From an uncultured Prevotella sp. (GTDB taxonomy: Bacteria; Bacteroidota; Bacteroidia; Bacteroidales; Bacteroidaceae), in contig CAMZBS010000007.1 of the NCBI GenBank assembly GCA_947304695.1, positions 1 to 44,076 of the forward strand: a stretch of DNA of 44,076 nt. Direction: 5' to 3'. Below the pieces are notes generated by a model, which saw nothing but the letters and a program-made list of their open reading frames with translations, did no database searches and was not told where the DNA came from. The translations under genes and the position numbers were made by a program. The stretch's first letter is position 1, and each line of letters opens with the position of its first letter. Positions 1 to 7,643 of the stretch are shown piece by piece.

Positions 1-416
1 AGAACTGCGTGATCTTCAACGACCACTGCCACGACGTGGTCTACAACAACGAGGGCCGCAAGAAGAATGCCATCTACGTGCGCCACGGCGAGAAACTGGT
101 GTTCGGCGAGAACAACGAGTTCGGTCTGGTGCAGCAGGGCTTCGGCCTGAAGGTGGTGGAGATTGGCAAGGACGGCTACACGCTGGACGACGTGCTGGTA
201 CACGACGCCCACTGCGAGGACAACACCCTGCAGCTGAAGCTGGCCATGATGACGCCCGAGGACGGATTCCCCATTGCCCTGGGTGTGATTCGCGACGTTG
301 AGGCTCCCACCTACAACGATGCCGTCTACGCCCAGCTTGAGGAGGTCTCGGCCCAGAAGAAGTACCACAACTTCACCGAACTGCTCGAGACCAACGACAT
401 CTGGGAAGTGAAATAA
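1..416 (+). CDS. 2-oxoacid:ferredoxin oxidoreductase, beta subunit (3' end only)
   Basis: This is the C-terminal part of an open frame that enters from the left edge; the first complete codon is at base 3. It begins with NCVIFND, a stretch I recognise from the thiamine-diphosphate-binding beta subunits of 2-oxoglutarate/2-oxoacid:ferredoxin oxidoreductases (KorB type). These enzymes oxidatively decarboxylate 2-oxo acids to acyl-CoA and reduce ferredoxin in the cytosol. The remaining 130 or so residues fit the C-terminal region of that subunit, ending at a TAA. The alpha subunit is normally encoded just upstream and would lie outside the window. The exact substrate (2-oxoglutarate or another 2-oxo acid) cannot be decided from this fragment. 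The gene faces HU convergently. Confidence 0.8.
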   Translation, partial: NCVIFNDHCHDVVYNNEGRKKNAIYVRHGEKLVFGENNEFGLVQQGFGLKVVEIGKDGYTLDDVLVHDAHCEDNTLQLKLAMMTPEDGFPIALGVIRDVEAPTYNDAVYAQLEEVSAQKKYHNFTELLETNDIWEVK

Positions 417-465
417 GATTTTTACAGTTATAGACGTTTTTCTGAAGTGGAAAAACACTGCCTGA

Positions 466-548
466 CAACTGAGCCTCCGTTGCATTACAACAGAGGCTCA
501 GTTGTTTAATAACCGAGGCTCAGTTGCATGTCAACTGAGCCTCAGCTG
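466..548. repeat. 22-bp-period palindrome array A (4 units)
   Basis: Four 17-bp near-palindromes start at 466, 488, 510 and 532, exactly 22 bp apart, with 5-bp spacers (catta, tttaa, catgt). The units are CAACTGAGCCTCCGTTG, CAACAGAGGCTCAGTTG, TAACCGAGGCTCAGTTG and CAACTGAGCCTCAGCTG. Adjacent units 1/2 and 3/4 are nearly complementary over their full length, so a transcript could form two consecutive hairpins with 5-nt loops. The array lies in the convergent gap between the oxidoreductase gene and HU. The rest of the gap (417-465 and 549-651) shows only the HU terminator. Function unknown. Confidence 0.9.
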
Positions 549-581
549 CAAGCCACCTGCAACCATCTGTTTTCCAGACTA

Positions 582-619
582 TTAAAAAGAATCAAGGCAT
601 CCCCTTCACGGAGGATGCC
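582..619 (-). terminator. Rho-independent terminator of HU
   Basis: Read on the minus strand, GGCATCC (619-613) pairs with GGATGCC (602-596) across a 10-nt loop, followed by a T-rich run (ttgattcttttt). It lies about 30 bp past the HU stop codon, where a terminator is expected. Confidence 0.7.
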
Positions 620-651
620 CTGTCAAAGCGTCTGAAAAAGAAGAATCAGGA

Positions 652-924
652 TTAGTTCAGAGCGTCAACCAGCTCGGCACCAGCCTTGAACTTAGCCACC
701 TTCTTGGCAGCAATCGTGATCTTTGCCTTAGTTGCGGGGTTGATGCCCTCACGAGCGGGACGCTCGGAAATAGCAAACGTACCGAAGCCAACGAGAGAGA
801 CCTTGTCACCTGCGATGAGAGCGTCCTTAATGGCAGCAACAGTAGCGTCAAGGGCCTTCTTTGCGTCAACTTTCGTAATGCCAGCACCAGCGGCAATCTT
901 CTCAACTAATTCAGTCTTGTTCAT
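652..924 (-). CDS. HU family DNA-binding protein
   Basis: A 90-residue histone-like protein of usual HU length. It starts MNKTELVEKIA and carries the HU signature region around GFGTFAISERPAREG, followed by NPATK; this is the beta-arm that bends DNA by intercalating a proline. HU coats and bends the chromosome as a dimer. I chose the ATG at 924 because the upstream extension of the open frame is AT-rich non-coding sequence containing the promoter, and MNKTEL is the usual N-terminus. It is a single-gene transcript with its own promoter near 979 and a terminator near 600. Confidence 0.96.
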   Translation of the reverse strand: MNKTELVEKIAAGAGITKVDAKKALDATVAAIKDALIAGDKVSLVGFGTFAISERPAREGINPATKAKITIAAKKVAKFKAGAELVDALN

Positions 925-978
925 AATTTTCTTTTGATTTAAAGTGTGAATAATATGTTGTTTGTTCAAATTCTGTCG

Positions 979-986
979 CAAATATA
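979..986 (-). promoter_or_regulatory. Promoter -7 box of HU
   Basis: The minus strand reads TATATTTG, a match to the Bacteroidota TAnnTTTG element. It places transcription start near 974, about 50 nt before the HU ATG. No clear -33 TTTG is visible. Confidence 0.6.
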
Positions 987-1059
987 AGCGAAAGTATTTA
1001 AAAATCACGAAAAAATGCATTTTTTGTTGAAAAAAAGTGCGTAAATGCCTGTTTTAGTG

Positions 1060-1088
1060 TTGGAAAACAGATATTTTTCGTAATTTTG
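1060..1088 (+). promoter_or_regulatory. Promoter of the rhomboid/EEP operon
   Basis: TAATTTTG at 1081-1088 matches TAnnTTTG. A TTG at 1060-1062 lies 18 nt upstream, close to the spacing usual for the -33 element. Predicted start near 1093 leaves a leader of about 56 nt that contains the heptad repeat tract at 1095-1136. Confidence 0.65.
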
Positions 1089-1094
1089 CGGCCG

Positions 1095-1136
1095 AAAATT
1101 AAAAATAGAAAATGTAAATCGTAAATCGCAAAAACG
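1095..1136 (+). repeat. Heptanucleotide-phased tract in the rhomboid leader
   Basis: Six consecutive 7-bp words read AAAATTA, AAAATAG, AAAATGT, AAATCGT, AAATCGC, AAAAACG. They occupy nearly the whole predicted 5' leader between promoter and start codon. The word AAATCGC also occurs in a heptad-phased stretch inside the RNase R gene (22601-22635, minus strand). Confidence 0.6.
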
Positions 1137-1148
1137 TTAATAAGAAAG

Positions 1149-2045
1149 ATGTTTCGCAACATTCCTACGATAACAAAGAACCTGCTCATCATCAACTTCC
1201 TGGCCTGGCTGGCCACGTGGGTGCTTGAGACGCGCGGCATTGACCTTACGGCATGGGGTGGCCTGCATTTTTTCATGGCCAGTCATTTCCATCTGTACCA
1301 GTTTGTGACCTATCAGTTCCTGCATGGCGGCTTCACTCATCTGTTCTTCAACATGTTTGCCCTGTGGATGTTTGGCGGCGTGATTGAGCAAGTGTGGGGC
1401 CCGCGCAAGTTCCTGTTCTATTATCTTTTCTGCGGTGTGGCAGCTGGTCTGTGCCAGGAAGCCGCCCAGTACGTGTACTTCCTCTCTGAAGGACTGGGGG
1501 CTTATGACCCTGCACAGGTGGCTCCCTACCTGAACCGCTGGGTGACCATCGGTGCCTCGGGAGCCGTCTACGGCATCCTGCTGGCCTTTGGCATGACGTT
1601 TCCCAACAACCAGATTTTCATCTTCCCACTGCCCGTTCCCATCAAGGCCAAGTGGTTCGTAGCCGGCTATGCCGCCCTCGAACTGTTCTCGGCACTAAGT
1701 TCTCCGGGCGACGGTGTGGCCCATGTAGCCCATCTGGGCGGCATGTTCTTCGGCTTCCTGCTCATCCGCTACTGGCAGAAACACCCGGGAAGCGACTACG
1801 ACCTGCAGAGCGGACGCCTGTTCTTCGACAGCATGAAGCGCAACTTCGAGCGGCGTCACGGCTGGCAGACGGAGAAACAGGAACCCCGTTCGGCCAGCAA
1901 GGAGGCCGACATGGAATACAACGCCCGCAAACGTGAGAGCCAGGAAGAGATAGACCGCATTCTGGACAAGATACGCAAGAGCGGCTACGACAGTCTGACC
2001 AAAGACGAGAAACAGCGGCTCTTCGAAGCCAGTCGCGAGCGATGA
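1149..2045 (+). CDS. Rhomboid family intramembrane serine protease
   Basis: A 298-residue polytopic membrane protein. Rhomboid proteases cut transmembrane substrates inside the membrane with a Ser-His dyad. The catalytic serine is S137 in GASGAVYG and the histidine is H195 in AHLGG. The H64-x3-N68 pair in the second helix matches the oxyanion-stabilising HxxxN motif. After residue ~205 a charged cytosolic tail follows, ending in a helical, Glu/Lys/Arg-rich segment (about 255-298) of the kind that Bacteroidota rhomboids carry (DUF6576-like, from memory). The stop overlaps the next start (ATGA), so translation is probably coupled to the EEP-family gene. Confidence 0.93.
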   Translation: MFRNIPTITKNLLIINFLAWLATWVLETRGIDLTAWGGLHFFMASHFHLYQFVTYQFLHGGFTHLFFNMFALWMFGGVIEQVWGPRKFLFYYLFCGVAAGLCQEAAQYVYFLSEGLGAYDPAQVAPYLNRWVTIGASGAVYGILLAFGMTFPNNQIFIFPLPVPIKAKWFVAGYAALELFSALSSPGDGVAHVAHLGGMFFGFLLIRYWQKHPGSDYDLQSGRLFFDSMKRNFERRHGWQTEKQEPRSASKEADMEYNARKRESQEEIDRILDKIRKSGYDSLTKDEKQRLFEASRER

Positions 2046-3145
2046 CAGGACGTCTGAAGACATTTGTGCTCAACCTGGTGGCCGGGGCCAACGTGCTCAC
2101 GGCACTGCTCATGGTGGCTGTGGGCTATAGTGACCGCGTGCCGCCTGCTGACCATGCCTGGCTGGCGTGTGCCGGCATGACATTCCCCTTTTTCCTGGCG
2201 GTCAATCTGGCCTTTCTGCTCTTCTGGGTGTTCTTCAGCTGGAAACGGTTGCTCATCCCCGTAGCAGGCTTCGCGCTCGCGTACGTACCTATTTGTATAT
2301 ATATGCCCCTTCACTTCGATGAGCAGCCTGTCACGGACAACACGCTTCACGTCGTCTCCTACAACGTGGCCGGATATGGCGGCAACTTCAAGTATGAGGA
2401 AGCCTTCGACTCCATACTGGCCTACCTCATCAATGAAAAGGCTGACATCGTATGCCTACAGGAAGACATGACCTCGAAATGGAAGAACACAAAGGAAGTC
2501 TTTGCCCGTCACTTCAAGTACAACGACACGGTACGCGTAAGCAGTCCGGCCTATTCGGGCTTAAACTGTCTGGGCCTGCACACACGCTTTCCCATCGTGG
2601 GCAAGGAGCGCATTGACTATCAGTCACTGACCAACGGATCGGTAGCCTACCTGCTGAAGCTGGACAGCGGCGACACGCTACTGCTAATCAACAACCACCT
2701 GGAGGGCACCCACCTCTCAAGCAGCGACCGGAAACGCTACCAGAAAATGATCAAGGGCCACATGGAACGCGACACCGCCAAGGCCGAGACACAGATGCTG
2801 GTCGACAAGCTGGCCAGTGCCATGATGCGACGGGAGCAACAGGTGAAGGCCGTCAAGCAGTACATCAGCCGCCACAGCCAATATCCCGTCCTCGTGTGCG
2901 GCGACTTCAACGACACACCCATCTCCTACACCCGCCACGCCATGGCCAAGGGTCTGACGGACTGCTTCGTCGAGTCGGGCTGCGGTCTGGGACTGTCGTT
3001 CAACCAGCATGGTTTCAACTTCCGAATTGACCACATGATGTGTTCTCGCGACATCACCCCCCTTCAGTGCAAAATTGACACGAAAATCGACGTCAGCGAC
3101 CACTATCCGATGCTCTGTTGGCTAAAAATGGCCGAAAAACCTTAA
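2042..3145 (+). CDS. Membrane-anchored endonuclease/exonuclease/phosphatase family protein
   Basis: A 367-residue protein with three predicted N-terminal membrane helices (about 8-28, 42-66 and 70-90) followed by an EEP-superfamily catalytic domain. Visible motifs in order are SYNVAGYGG (N108), IVCLQED (E141, metal ligand), NNHLEG, VCGDFNDTP (catalytic Asp/Asn) and a C-terminal SDHYPM (D353/H354). These are the metal-dependent phosphodiesterase residues of the DNase I/inositol-phosphatase fold. With membrane helices in front, the substrate may be a lipid or an envelope phosphodiester rather than DNA, but that is inference. It overlaps the rhomboid stop by 4 bp and shares its promoter. Confidence 0.9.
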   Translation: MTGRLKTFVLNLVAGANVLTALLMVAVGYSDRVPPADHAWLACAGMTFPFFLAVNLAFLLFWVFFSWKRLLIPVAGFALAYVPICIYMPLHFDEQPVTDNTLHVVSYNVAGYGGNFKYEEAFDSILAYLINEKADIVCLQEDMTSKWKNTKEVFARHFKYNDTVRVSSPAYSGLNCLGLHTRFPIVGKERIDYQSLTNGSVAYLLKLDSGDTLLLINNHLEGTHLSSSDRKRYQKMIKGHMERDTAKAETQMLVDKLASAMMRREQQVKAVKQYISRHSQYPVLVCGDFNDTPISYTRHAMAKGLTDCFVESGCGLGLSFNQHGFNFRIDHMMCSRDITPLQCKIDTKIDVSDHYPMLCWLKMAEKP

Positions 3146-3194
3146 AAAAAACATGAAAATCGGCCTAATATTTTTCAAAGTGTAAAAAAATAGC

Positions 3195-3202
3195 TATATT
3201 TG
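3195..3202 (+). promoter_or_regulatory. Promoter -7 box of secDF
   Basis: TATATTTG matches TAnnTTTG and predicts a start near 3207, about 38 nt before the secDF ATG. The -33 region is T-rich without a clear TTTG. Confidence 0.6.
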
Positions 3203-3244
3203 CAGGCTAAATTGCGTAAAATCAATAAATAACATAAAAAAACA

Positions 3245-6200
3245 ATGCAAAACAAAGGAATTGTAAAGACAATTGCAGTACTGCTCACGCTGGTCTGCTG
3301 CTTCTATCTTTCGTTCGGATTCGTGACGCGGCAGTACACCAGTAAGGCCGCCGAAATGGGCGAGAAGGAAGGCAAGGAGTATCTGGACTCGCTCAAGAAC
3401 GAGAAAGTCTACTTAGGCATTTACTCGCTGAAGCAGTGCCAAGAGATGGAAATTGGTCTTGGTCTGGACCTGAAGGGTGGTATGAACGTGATCCTCGAGG
3501 TGTCAGTACCCGACGTCATCGACGTGCTGGCCGACCACAAGACCGACGCTGCCTATCGCAAGTCGATGAATGAGGCAAAGAAAGACGAAGAGACCAGTCA
3601 GGACGACTTTATCTCACTGTTCATCAACCGCTGGAAAGAAAACGGACAGGGCCGACCACTGGCCTCAGTATTCGCCACCCAGCAGTTGAAAGGCAAGGTG
3701 AGCACACAGTCTACTGACTCGGAAGTGGAAAGCGCACTGCGCGCCGAAGTACAGTCGGCAGTCGACAATGCCGAGAACGTTGTCCGTCAGCGTATCGATA
3801 AGTTCGGCGTGGTGCAGCCCAACATACAGCGCCTTGAAGGACAGTCGCGTATCATGGTCGAAATGCCAGGTGTGAAAGAGCCTGAGCGTGTGCGTAAACT
3901 GCTGCAGGGTTCGGCCAACCTGGAGTTCTGGGAGACCTACAACTCGCAGGAAATCGTGCCCCTGCTCGTACAGCTCGACACCCGCTATGCCGCACTGATG
4001 AGCGGTGAGGCTAACGATTCTACCGCCACCGACTCTACCGCTGTGGCTCAGAATGCCGCTGCCGACAGTGCCAAGGTTGCTTCTTCAGCCTTTGCCGCCA
4101 AGATTGCCAAGGGCGACAGCAAAGCCAGCGAACAGGCCAAGGCCGACGCCAAAAAGCGCAACCCGCTGCTCTCTGTGTTCCAGCCCGTTCAGGGCCAGGG
4201 GCTGGCCATCGTGGGCTATGCCCTTTCACGCGACACCGCCGACATCGACCAGATCATCTACTCAGAAGTGGCCCGCCAGATTCTGCCTGCTGAGGTGAAG
4301 CTGCGCTGGGGTGCCAAAGCCGAAGACTTCGGCGAAGGCTCACGCGGTGAAGTGTTTGCACTCTATGCCCTGAAAATCACCGAACCCAACGGACGTGCAC
4401 CGCTGGAAGGCGACGTGATTACCAGCGCTAAGGACGACTTCGACCAGATGGGCCATCCCTCTGTGTCTATGCAAATGAACAGTGACGGTGCCCGTCGCTG
4501 GTCACAGATTACGAAGATGAACATCAACCGCGCCGTGGCCATCGTGCTCGACGACGCAGTCTACAGCGCACCGCGCATCCTTTCTCAGATTGACGGCGGT
4601 AACTCGCAGATCACTGGTTCCTTCACTATCGAAGACACCAAGGACCTTGCCAACACACTGAACTCTGGTAAGATGCCTGCCCCGACCCGCATTGTGCAGG
4701 AAGAGGTGGTTGGTCCTTCGCTTGGTGCACAATCCATCCAGCAAGGTATCATCTCGTTCATCGTGGCCTTCGTGCTGCTGATGCTCTACATGATTGCACT
4801 GTACGGTGTCATCCCGGGCCTCATCTCCGACGTAGCCCTGCTGTTCAACCTGTTCTTCACACTGGGCATCCTGACTTCCTTCCAGGCAGCTCTGACCATG
4901 CCGGGTATTGCCGGTATCGTGCTGACGCTGGGTACGGCAGTCGACGCCAACGTGCTGATCTATGAGCGTACCAAGGAAGAGCTGCGCCGCGGCCTGAACG
5001 TGAAGGAAGCCCTGACCAAGGGTTACTCAAACGCTTTCTCGGCTATCTTCGACTCGAACTTCACTTCGTTGATTACCGGTATCATCCTGCTTTACTTCGG
5101 TACAGGTCCTGTGAAGGGCTTCGCCACCACTTGGATCATCGGTATCCTCGTTTCGTTCTTCACCGCTGTGTTCCTCACCCGCCTGGTCTATGAGTATCAG
5201 CTTGGAAAGGACAAGTGGTTGAACCTGACCTTCGTCACAGCCTACTCTAAGAACCTCATGCAAAACGCCAAGTACAACTTCATGGGCATGTACAAGAAGT
5301 CGTACACCATCTGGGGCATTGCTGCCGTGGCTTTCATCTGCTGCTTCTTCGTGCGCGGACTGAGCCAGAGCATTGACTTCACTGGTGGTCGTAACTATGT
5401 GGTTGCACTCGACAAAGAGACTCCCGTAGAAGCTGTTCGTACCGCACTGGCCGGTGCTTTCACCAACAGTATTGGTGACAAGGCAGGTCAGGAGGCCAAC
5501 ACCAGCGTGATTGCACTGGGTACCGACGGCAAGACCGTGCGTATCTCGACCAACTGGGATATTGAGTCCAACAATCCTGAGGTTGACGATCAGGCTGAGA
5601 ACATCCTGTACGAAGCACTGACCAAAGCCGGACTTATCAGCCAGGCTAATGTGGCCGACTTCAAGAACCCCGATGTACGTGAAGGCGGTTCCATTATCAG
5701 TTCTGCAAAGGTAGGACCTTCAGTGGCTAAGACCATTACCTACGGAGCTATCATCTCAGTGATCATTGCCCTGATTGCCATCTTCCTTTACATCTTCATC
5801 CGATTCCGCAACCTGGCCTTCTCAATCGGTGCTATCGTTGCACTGGCCCTCGACGCCCTGGTTGTTATCGGCATGTATTCAGCTCTGTGGGGCTGGGTTC
5901 CCATGTCGCTTGAGATCGACCAGGTGTTCATCGGTGCCATCCTGACCGTGATTGGTTACTCCATTAACGATAAGGTGGTGGTGTTCGACCGTATTCGTGA
6001 GAACATCGGCCTCTATGGCAAGCGTGACCGCCAGACCATCTTCAATGATTCTCTGAACCAGACGCTGGCTCGTACCATCAACACCTCAGTGACAACGTTC
6101 CTCGTGCTGGCCATCATCTTCCTGTTTGGTGGCGACAGCATCCGTTCGTTCTCGTTTGCCATGATTCTTGGCGTGGTGTTCGGTACGCTCTCGTCAATCT

Positions 6201-6277
6201 TCATTGCTGCTCCTACTGCCTTCCTTGTGCTGGGCGGAAAGACCATCCGTGAAGAGGAAGAGAAGCCTGCTGCTTAA
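3245..6277 (+). CDS. secDF: Protein translocase SecDF (fused SecD-SecF)
   Basis: A 1010-residue fusion of the two RND-type Sec accessory subunits, which use the proton gradient to pull exported proteins off SecYEG. The SecD half has one N-terminal helix, the DLKGG motif near residue 75, a large periplasmic domain and the TAVDANVLIYER motif near 565. The SecF half begins around residue 670, with SIDFTGG near 708 and GYSINDKVVVFDRIREN near 903. Fused SecDF is usual in Bacteroidota. The periplasmic head contains a low-complexity Ala/Ser/Thr/Lys/Asp stretch (about residues 255-305). The gene is flanked by its own promoter and a strong terminator, so it is monocistronic. Confidence 0.97.
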   Translation: MQNKGIVKTIAVLLTLVCCFYLSFGFVTRQYTSKAAEMGEKEGKEYLDSLKNEKVYLGIYSLKQCQEMEIGLGLDLKGGMNVILEVSVPDVIDVLADHKTDAAYRKSMNEAKKDEETSQDDFISLFINRWKENGQGRPLASVFATQQLKGKVSTQSTDSEVESALRAEVQSAVDNAENVVRQRIDKFGVVQPNIQRLEGQSRIMVEMPGVKEPERVRKLLQGSANLEFWETYNSQEIVPLLVQLDTRYAALMSGEANDSTATDSTAVAQNAAADSAKVASSAFAAKIAKGDSKASEQAKADAKKRNPLLSVFQPVQGQGLAIVGYALSRDTADIDQIIYSEVARQILPAEVKLRWGAKAEDFGEGSRGEVFALYALKITEPNGRAPLEGDVITSAKDDFDQMGHPSVSMQMNSDGARRWSQITKMNINRAVAIVLDDAVYSAPRILSQIDGGNSQITGSFTIEDTKDLANTLNSGKMPAPTRIVQEEVVGPSLGAQSIQQGIISFIVAFVLLMLYMIALYGVIPGLISDVALLFNLFFTLGILTSFQAALTMPGIAGIVLTLGTAVDANVLIYERTKEELRRGLNVKEALTKGYSNAFSAIFDSNFTSLITGIILLYFGTGPVKGFATTWIIGILVSFFTAVFLTRLVYEYQLGKDKWLNLTFVTAYSKNLMQNAKYNFMGMYKKSYTIWGIAAVAFICCFFVRGLSQSIDFTGGRNYVVALDKETPVEAVRTALAGAFTNSIGDKAGQEANTSVIALGTDGKTVRISTNWDIESNNPEVDDQAENILYEALTKAGLISQANVADFKNPDVREGGSIISSAKVGPSVAKTITYGAIISVIIALIAIFLYIFIRFRNLAFSIGAIVALALDALVVIGMYSALWGWVPMSLEIDQVFIGAILTVIGYSINDKVVVFDRIRENIGLYGKRDRQTIFNDSLNQTLARTINTSVTTFLVLAIIFLFGGDSIRSFSFAMILGVVFGTLSSIFIAAPTAFLVLGGKTIREEEEKPAA

Positions 6278-6314
6278 CAAGGCTCTTTGAGCAAAATACT
6301 TTACTATAGCCATG

Positions 6315-6350
6315 GGTCCAAGTTCCTGCGAAGGAATTTGGACCTTTTTT
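6315..6350 (+). terminator. Rho-independent terminator of secDF
   Basis: A 12-bp stem, GGTCCAAGTTCC (6315-6326) with GGAATTTGGACC (6333-6344), has one G-U pair and a 6-nt loop, and is followed directly by six T residues. It lies about 40 bp past the secDF stop. Confidence 0.92.
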
Positions 6351-6351
6351 A

Positions 6352-6383
6352 TTTGCAGATTTGGAAAAAAAGAACTACTTTTG
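6352..6383 (+). promoter_or_regulatory. Promoter of the M15 peptidase gene, abutting the start codon
   Basis: TTTG at 6352-6355, a 20-nt spacer and TACTTTTG at 6376-6383 form a complete Bacteroidota -33/-7 pair. The -7 box ends 4 nt before the ATG at 6388, so transcription should begin at or next to the start codon. Confidence 0.75.
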
Positions 6384-6387
6384 CAGC

Positions 6388-7011
6388 ATGATTGCGACGA
6401 AACTGATTATTTTTGCACTGCTTCTGCTGTCGCAAGCAGCCTTCGCCCAACAGGGATTCTCAGCCGACACACTGAGCGATGCGATCTTTGCACGCATGCA
6501 AGGGAAGAGTTTTCCTGAAAAATGTACGGTCAGGCGAACTGACTTGCGCTACCTCACCGTACTTCACTACGACGCCAAAGGTCAGGTACATCAGGGCGAA
6601 CTGGTATGCAACAAAGCCATTGCCACCGATTTACTATACATTTTCAAAGAACTCTACAAGGCCCACTACCCTATTGAGCGGATGCGGCTCATCGACGACT
6701 ATGATGCCGATGACGAACGTTCGATGCGCGACAACAACACCTCTTGTTTCTGTTTCCGGGCTGTCGAGGGTACAAAAGTGCTCTCAAAACATGCCCGTGG
6801 ACTGGCCATTGACGTCAATCCGCTCTATAACCCTTACGTAAAAGGCTCAGTCATTCAGCCTCAGACTGCCCGGAAATGGGCCGACCGCTCCCGCCGTTCA
6901 GCCTACACTATCAAGCGCCGTGACCTGCTTTGGCGGCTGTTTACAGAACGGGGATTCCAGTGGGGAGGCTCCTGGAAGTCACTGAAAGACTACCAGCATT
7001 TTGAAAAATAG
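6388..7011 (+). CDS. M15-type (D-Ala-D-Ala carboxypeptidase-like) peptidase, exported
   Basis: A 207-residue protein with a signal peptide (residues 1-20, cut after AFA). The zinc-peptidase motif SKHARGLAIDVNP gives metal ligands H135 and D142. A C-terminal WGGSW...DYQHFE supplies the third ligand H204. This pattern fits the M15 family that cleaves peptide cross-links or stem peptides of peptidoglycan; the exact bond cut is unknown. I chose the ATG at 6388 over an in-frame upstream start because it opens directly into the signal peptide, and the upstream segment is the promoter itself. The transcript is probably leaderless. Confidence 0.85.
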   Translation: MIATKLIIFALLLLSQAAFAQQGFSADTLSDAIFARMQGKSFPEKCTVRRTDLRYLTVLHYDAKGQVHQGELVCNKAIATDLLYIFKELYKAHYPIERMRLIDDYDADDERSMRDNNTSCFCFRAVEGTKVLSKHARGLAIDVNPLYNPYVKGSVIQPQTARKWADRSRRSAYTIKRRDLLWRLFTERGFQWGGSWKSLKDYQHFEK

Positions 7012-7050
7012 AGACAAAAAACTTGCAAAACCATCAAAATACTGAAAGAT

Positions 7051-7626
7051 ATGACATCATTTGACGAACTGACCATGCGTCGCCGCAGCGTACGTGAATA
7101 TGACGCCACCCAGAAGGTGACGCGCGAAGAAATTGAACAGATGGTGAAAGCCGCTCTTGAGGCACCCACATGGAAAAACTCAGAGACGGGCCGCTACCAT
7201 GTAGTCATGGCCGACAGCACGATGATGGCAGGCCTGCTGGCCTGTCTGCCCGACCGGAATCAGGAGCGGGTGAACGGCTGCGGAGCCCTCATCGTGACCA
7301 CCTTTGTCAAGAACCGATCCGGTTTTCACCGCGTGGATGACGCTACCGACGAACAGGGCAACCCCCTTTCCGAACCTGACAACGAGTTGGGTAACGGATG
7401 GGGATGCTACGACTTGGGCCTGCAGAGTGCCTACCTGCTGCTGAAGGCAGCCGACCTTGGACTCGACACATTGGTATTGGGACTGCGTGATGCCGACCAA
7501 ATCCGCCAGCACCTGAGCATCGCTGACAACGAAACCGTGGTGGCGGTCATTGCCGTGGGACACCGCAAGAGCGAACCACAGCGTCCCCGTCGGAAGGAAG
7601 TGAGCGACGTGGCCAGCTTCCAGTAG
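7051..7626 (+). CDS. Nitroreductase family protein
   Basis: A 191-residue FMN-dependent NAD(P)H oxidoreductase of the nitroreductase fold. The N-terminus SFDELTMRRRSVREYD is the family hallmark, where the Arg/Ser cluster binds the FMN phosphate. It continues with LEAPTWKNSETGRYHVV and a C-terminal glycine-containing GHRKSEPQRPRR. Length is normal for the short members. The physiological substrate cannot be inferred. It lies 40 bp after the M15 peptidase and 17 bp before the papain-like gene, so the three may be co-transcribed. Confidence 0.92.
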   Translation: MTSFDELTMRRRSVREYDATQKVTREEIEQMVKAALEAPTWKNSETGRYHVVMADSTMMAGLLACLPDRNQERVNGCGALIVTTFVKNRSGFHRVDDATDEQGNPLSEPDNELGNGWGCYDLGLQSAYLLLKAADLGLDTLVLGLRDADQIRQHLSIADNETVVAVIAVGHRKSEPQRPRRKEVSDVASFQ

Positions 7627-7643
7627 TCTTCCTTCCCTGAACC

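Noticed and set aside
466..548. Array A (and B-D) read as a short CRISPR array
   Set aside because: The spacers are only 5 bp, the units vary, and no cas gene is in the window.
652..1020. Longer HU frame starting at 1020
   Set aside because: The added N-terminus is AT-rich, contains the promoter box, and does not resemble HU; the ATG at 924 gives the standard protein.
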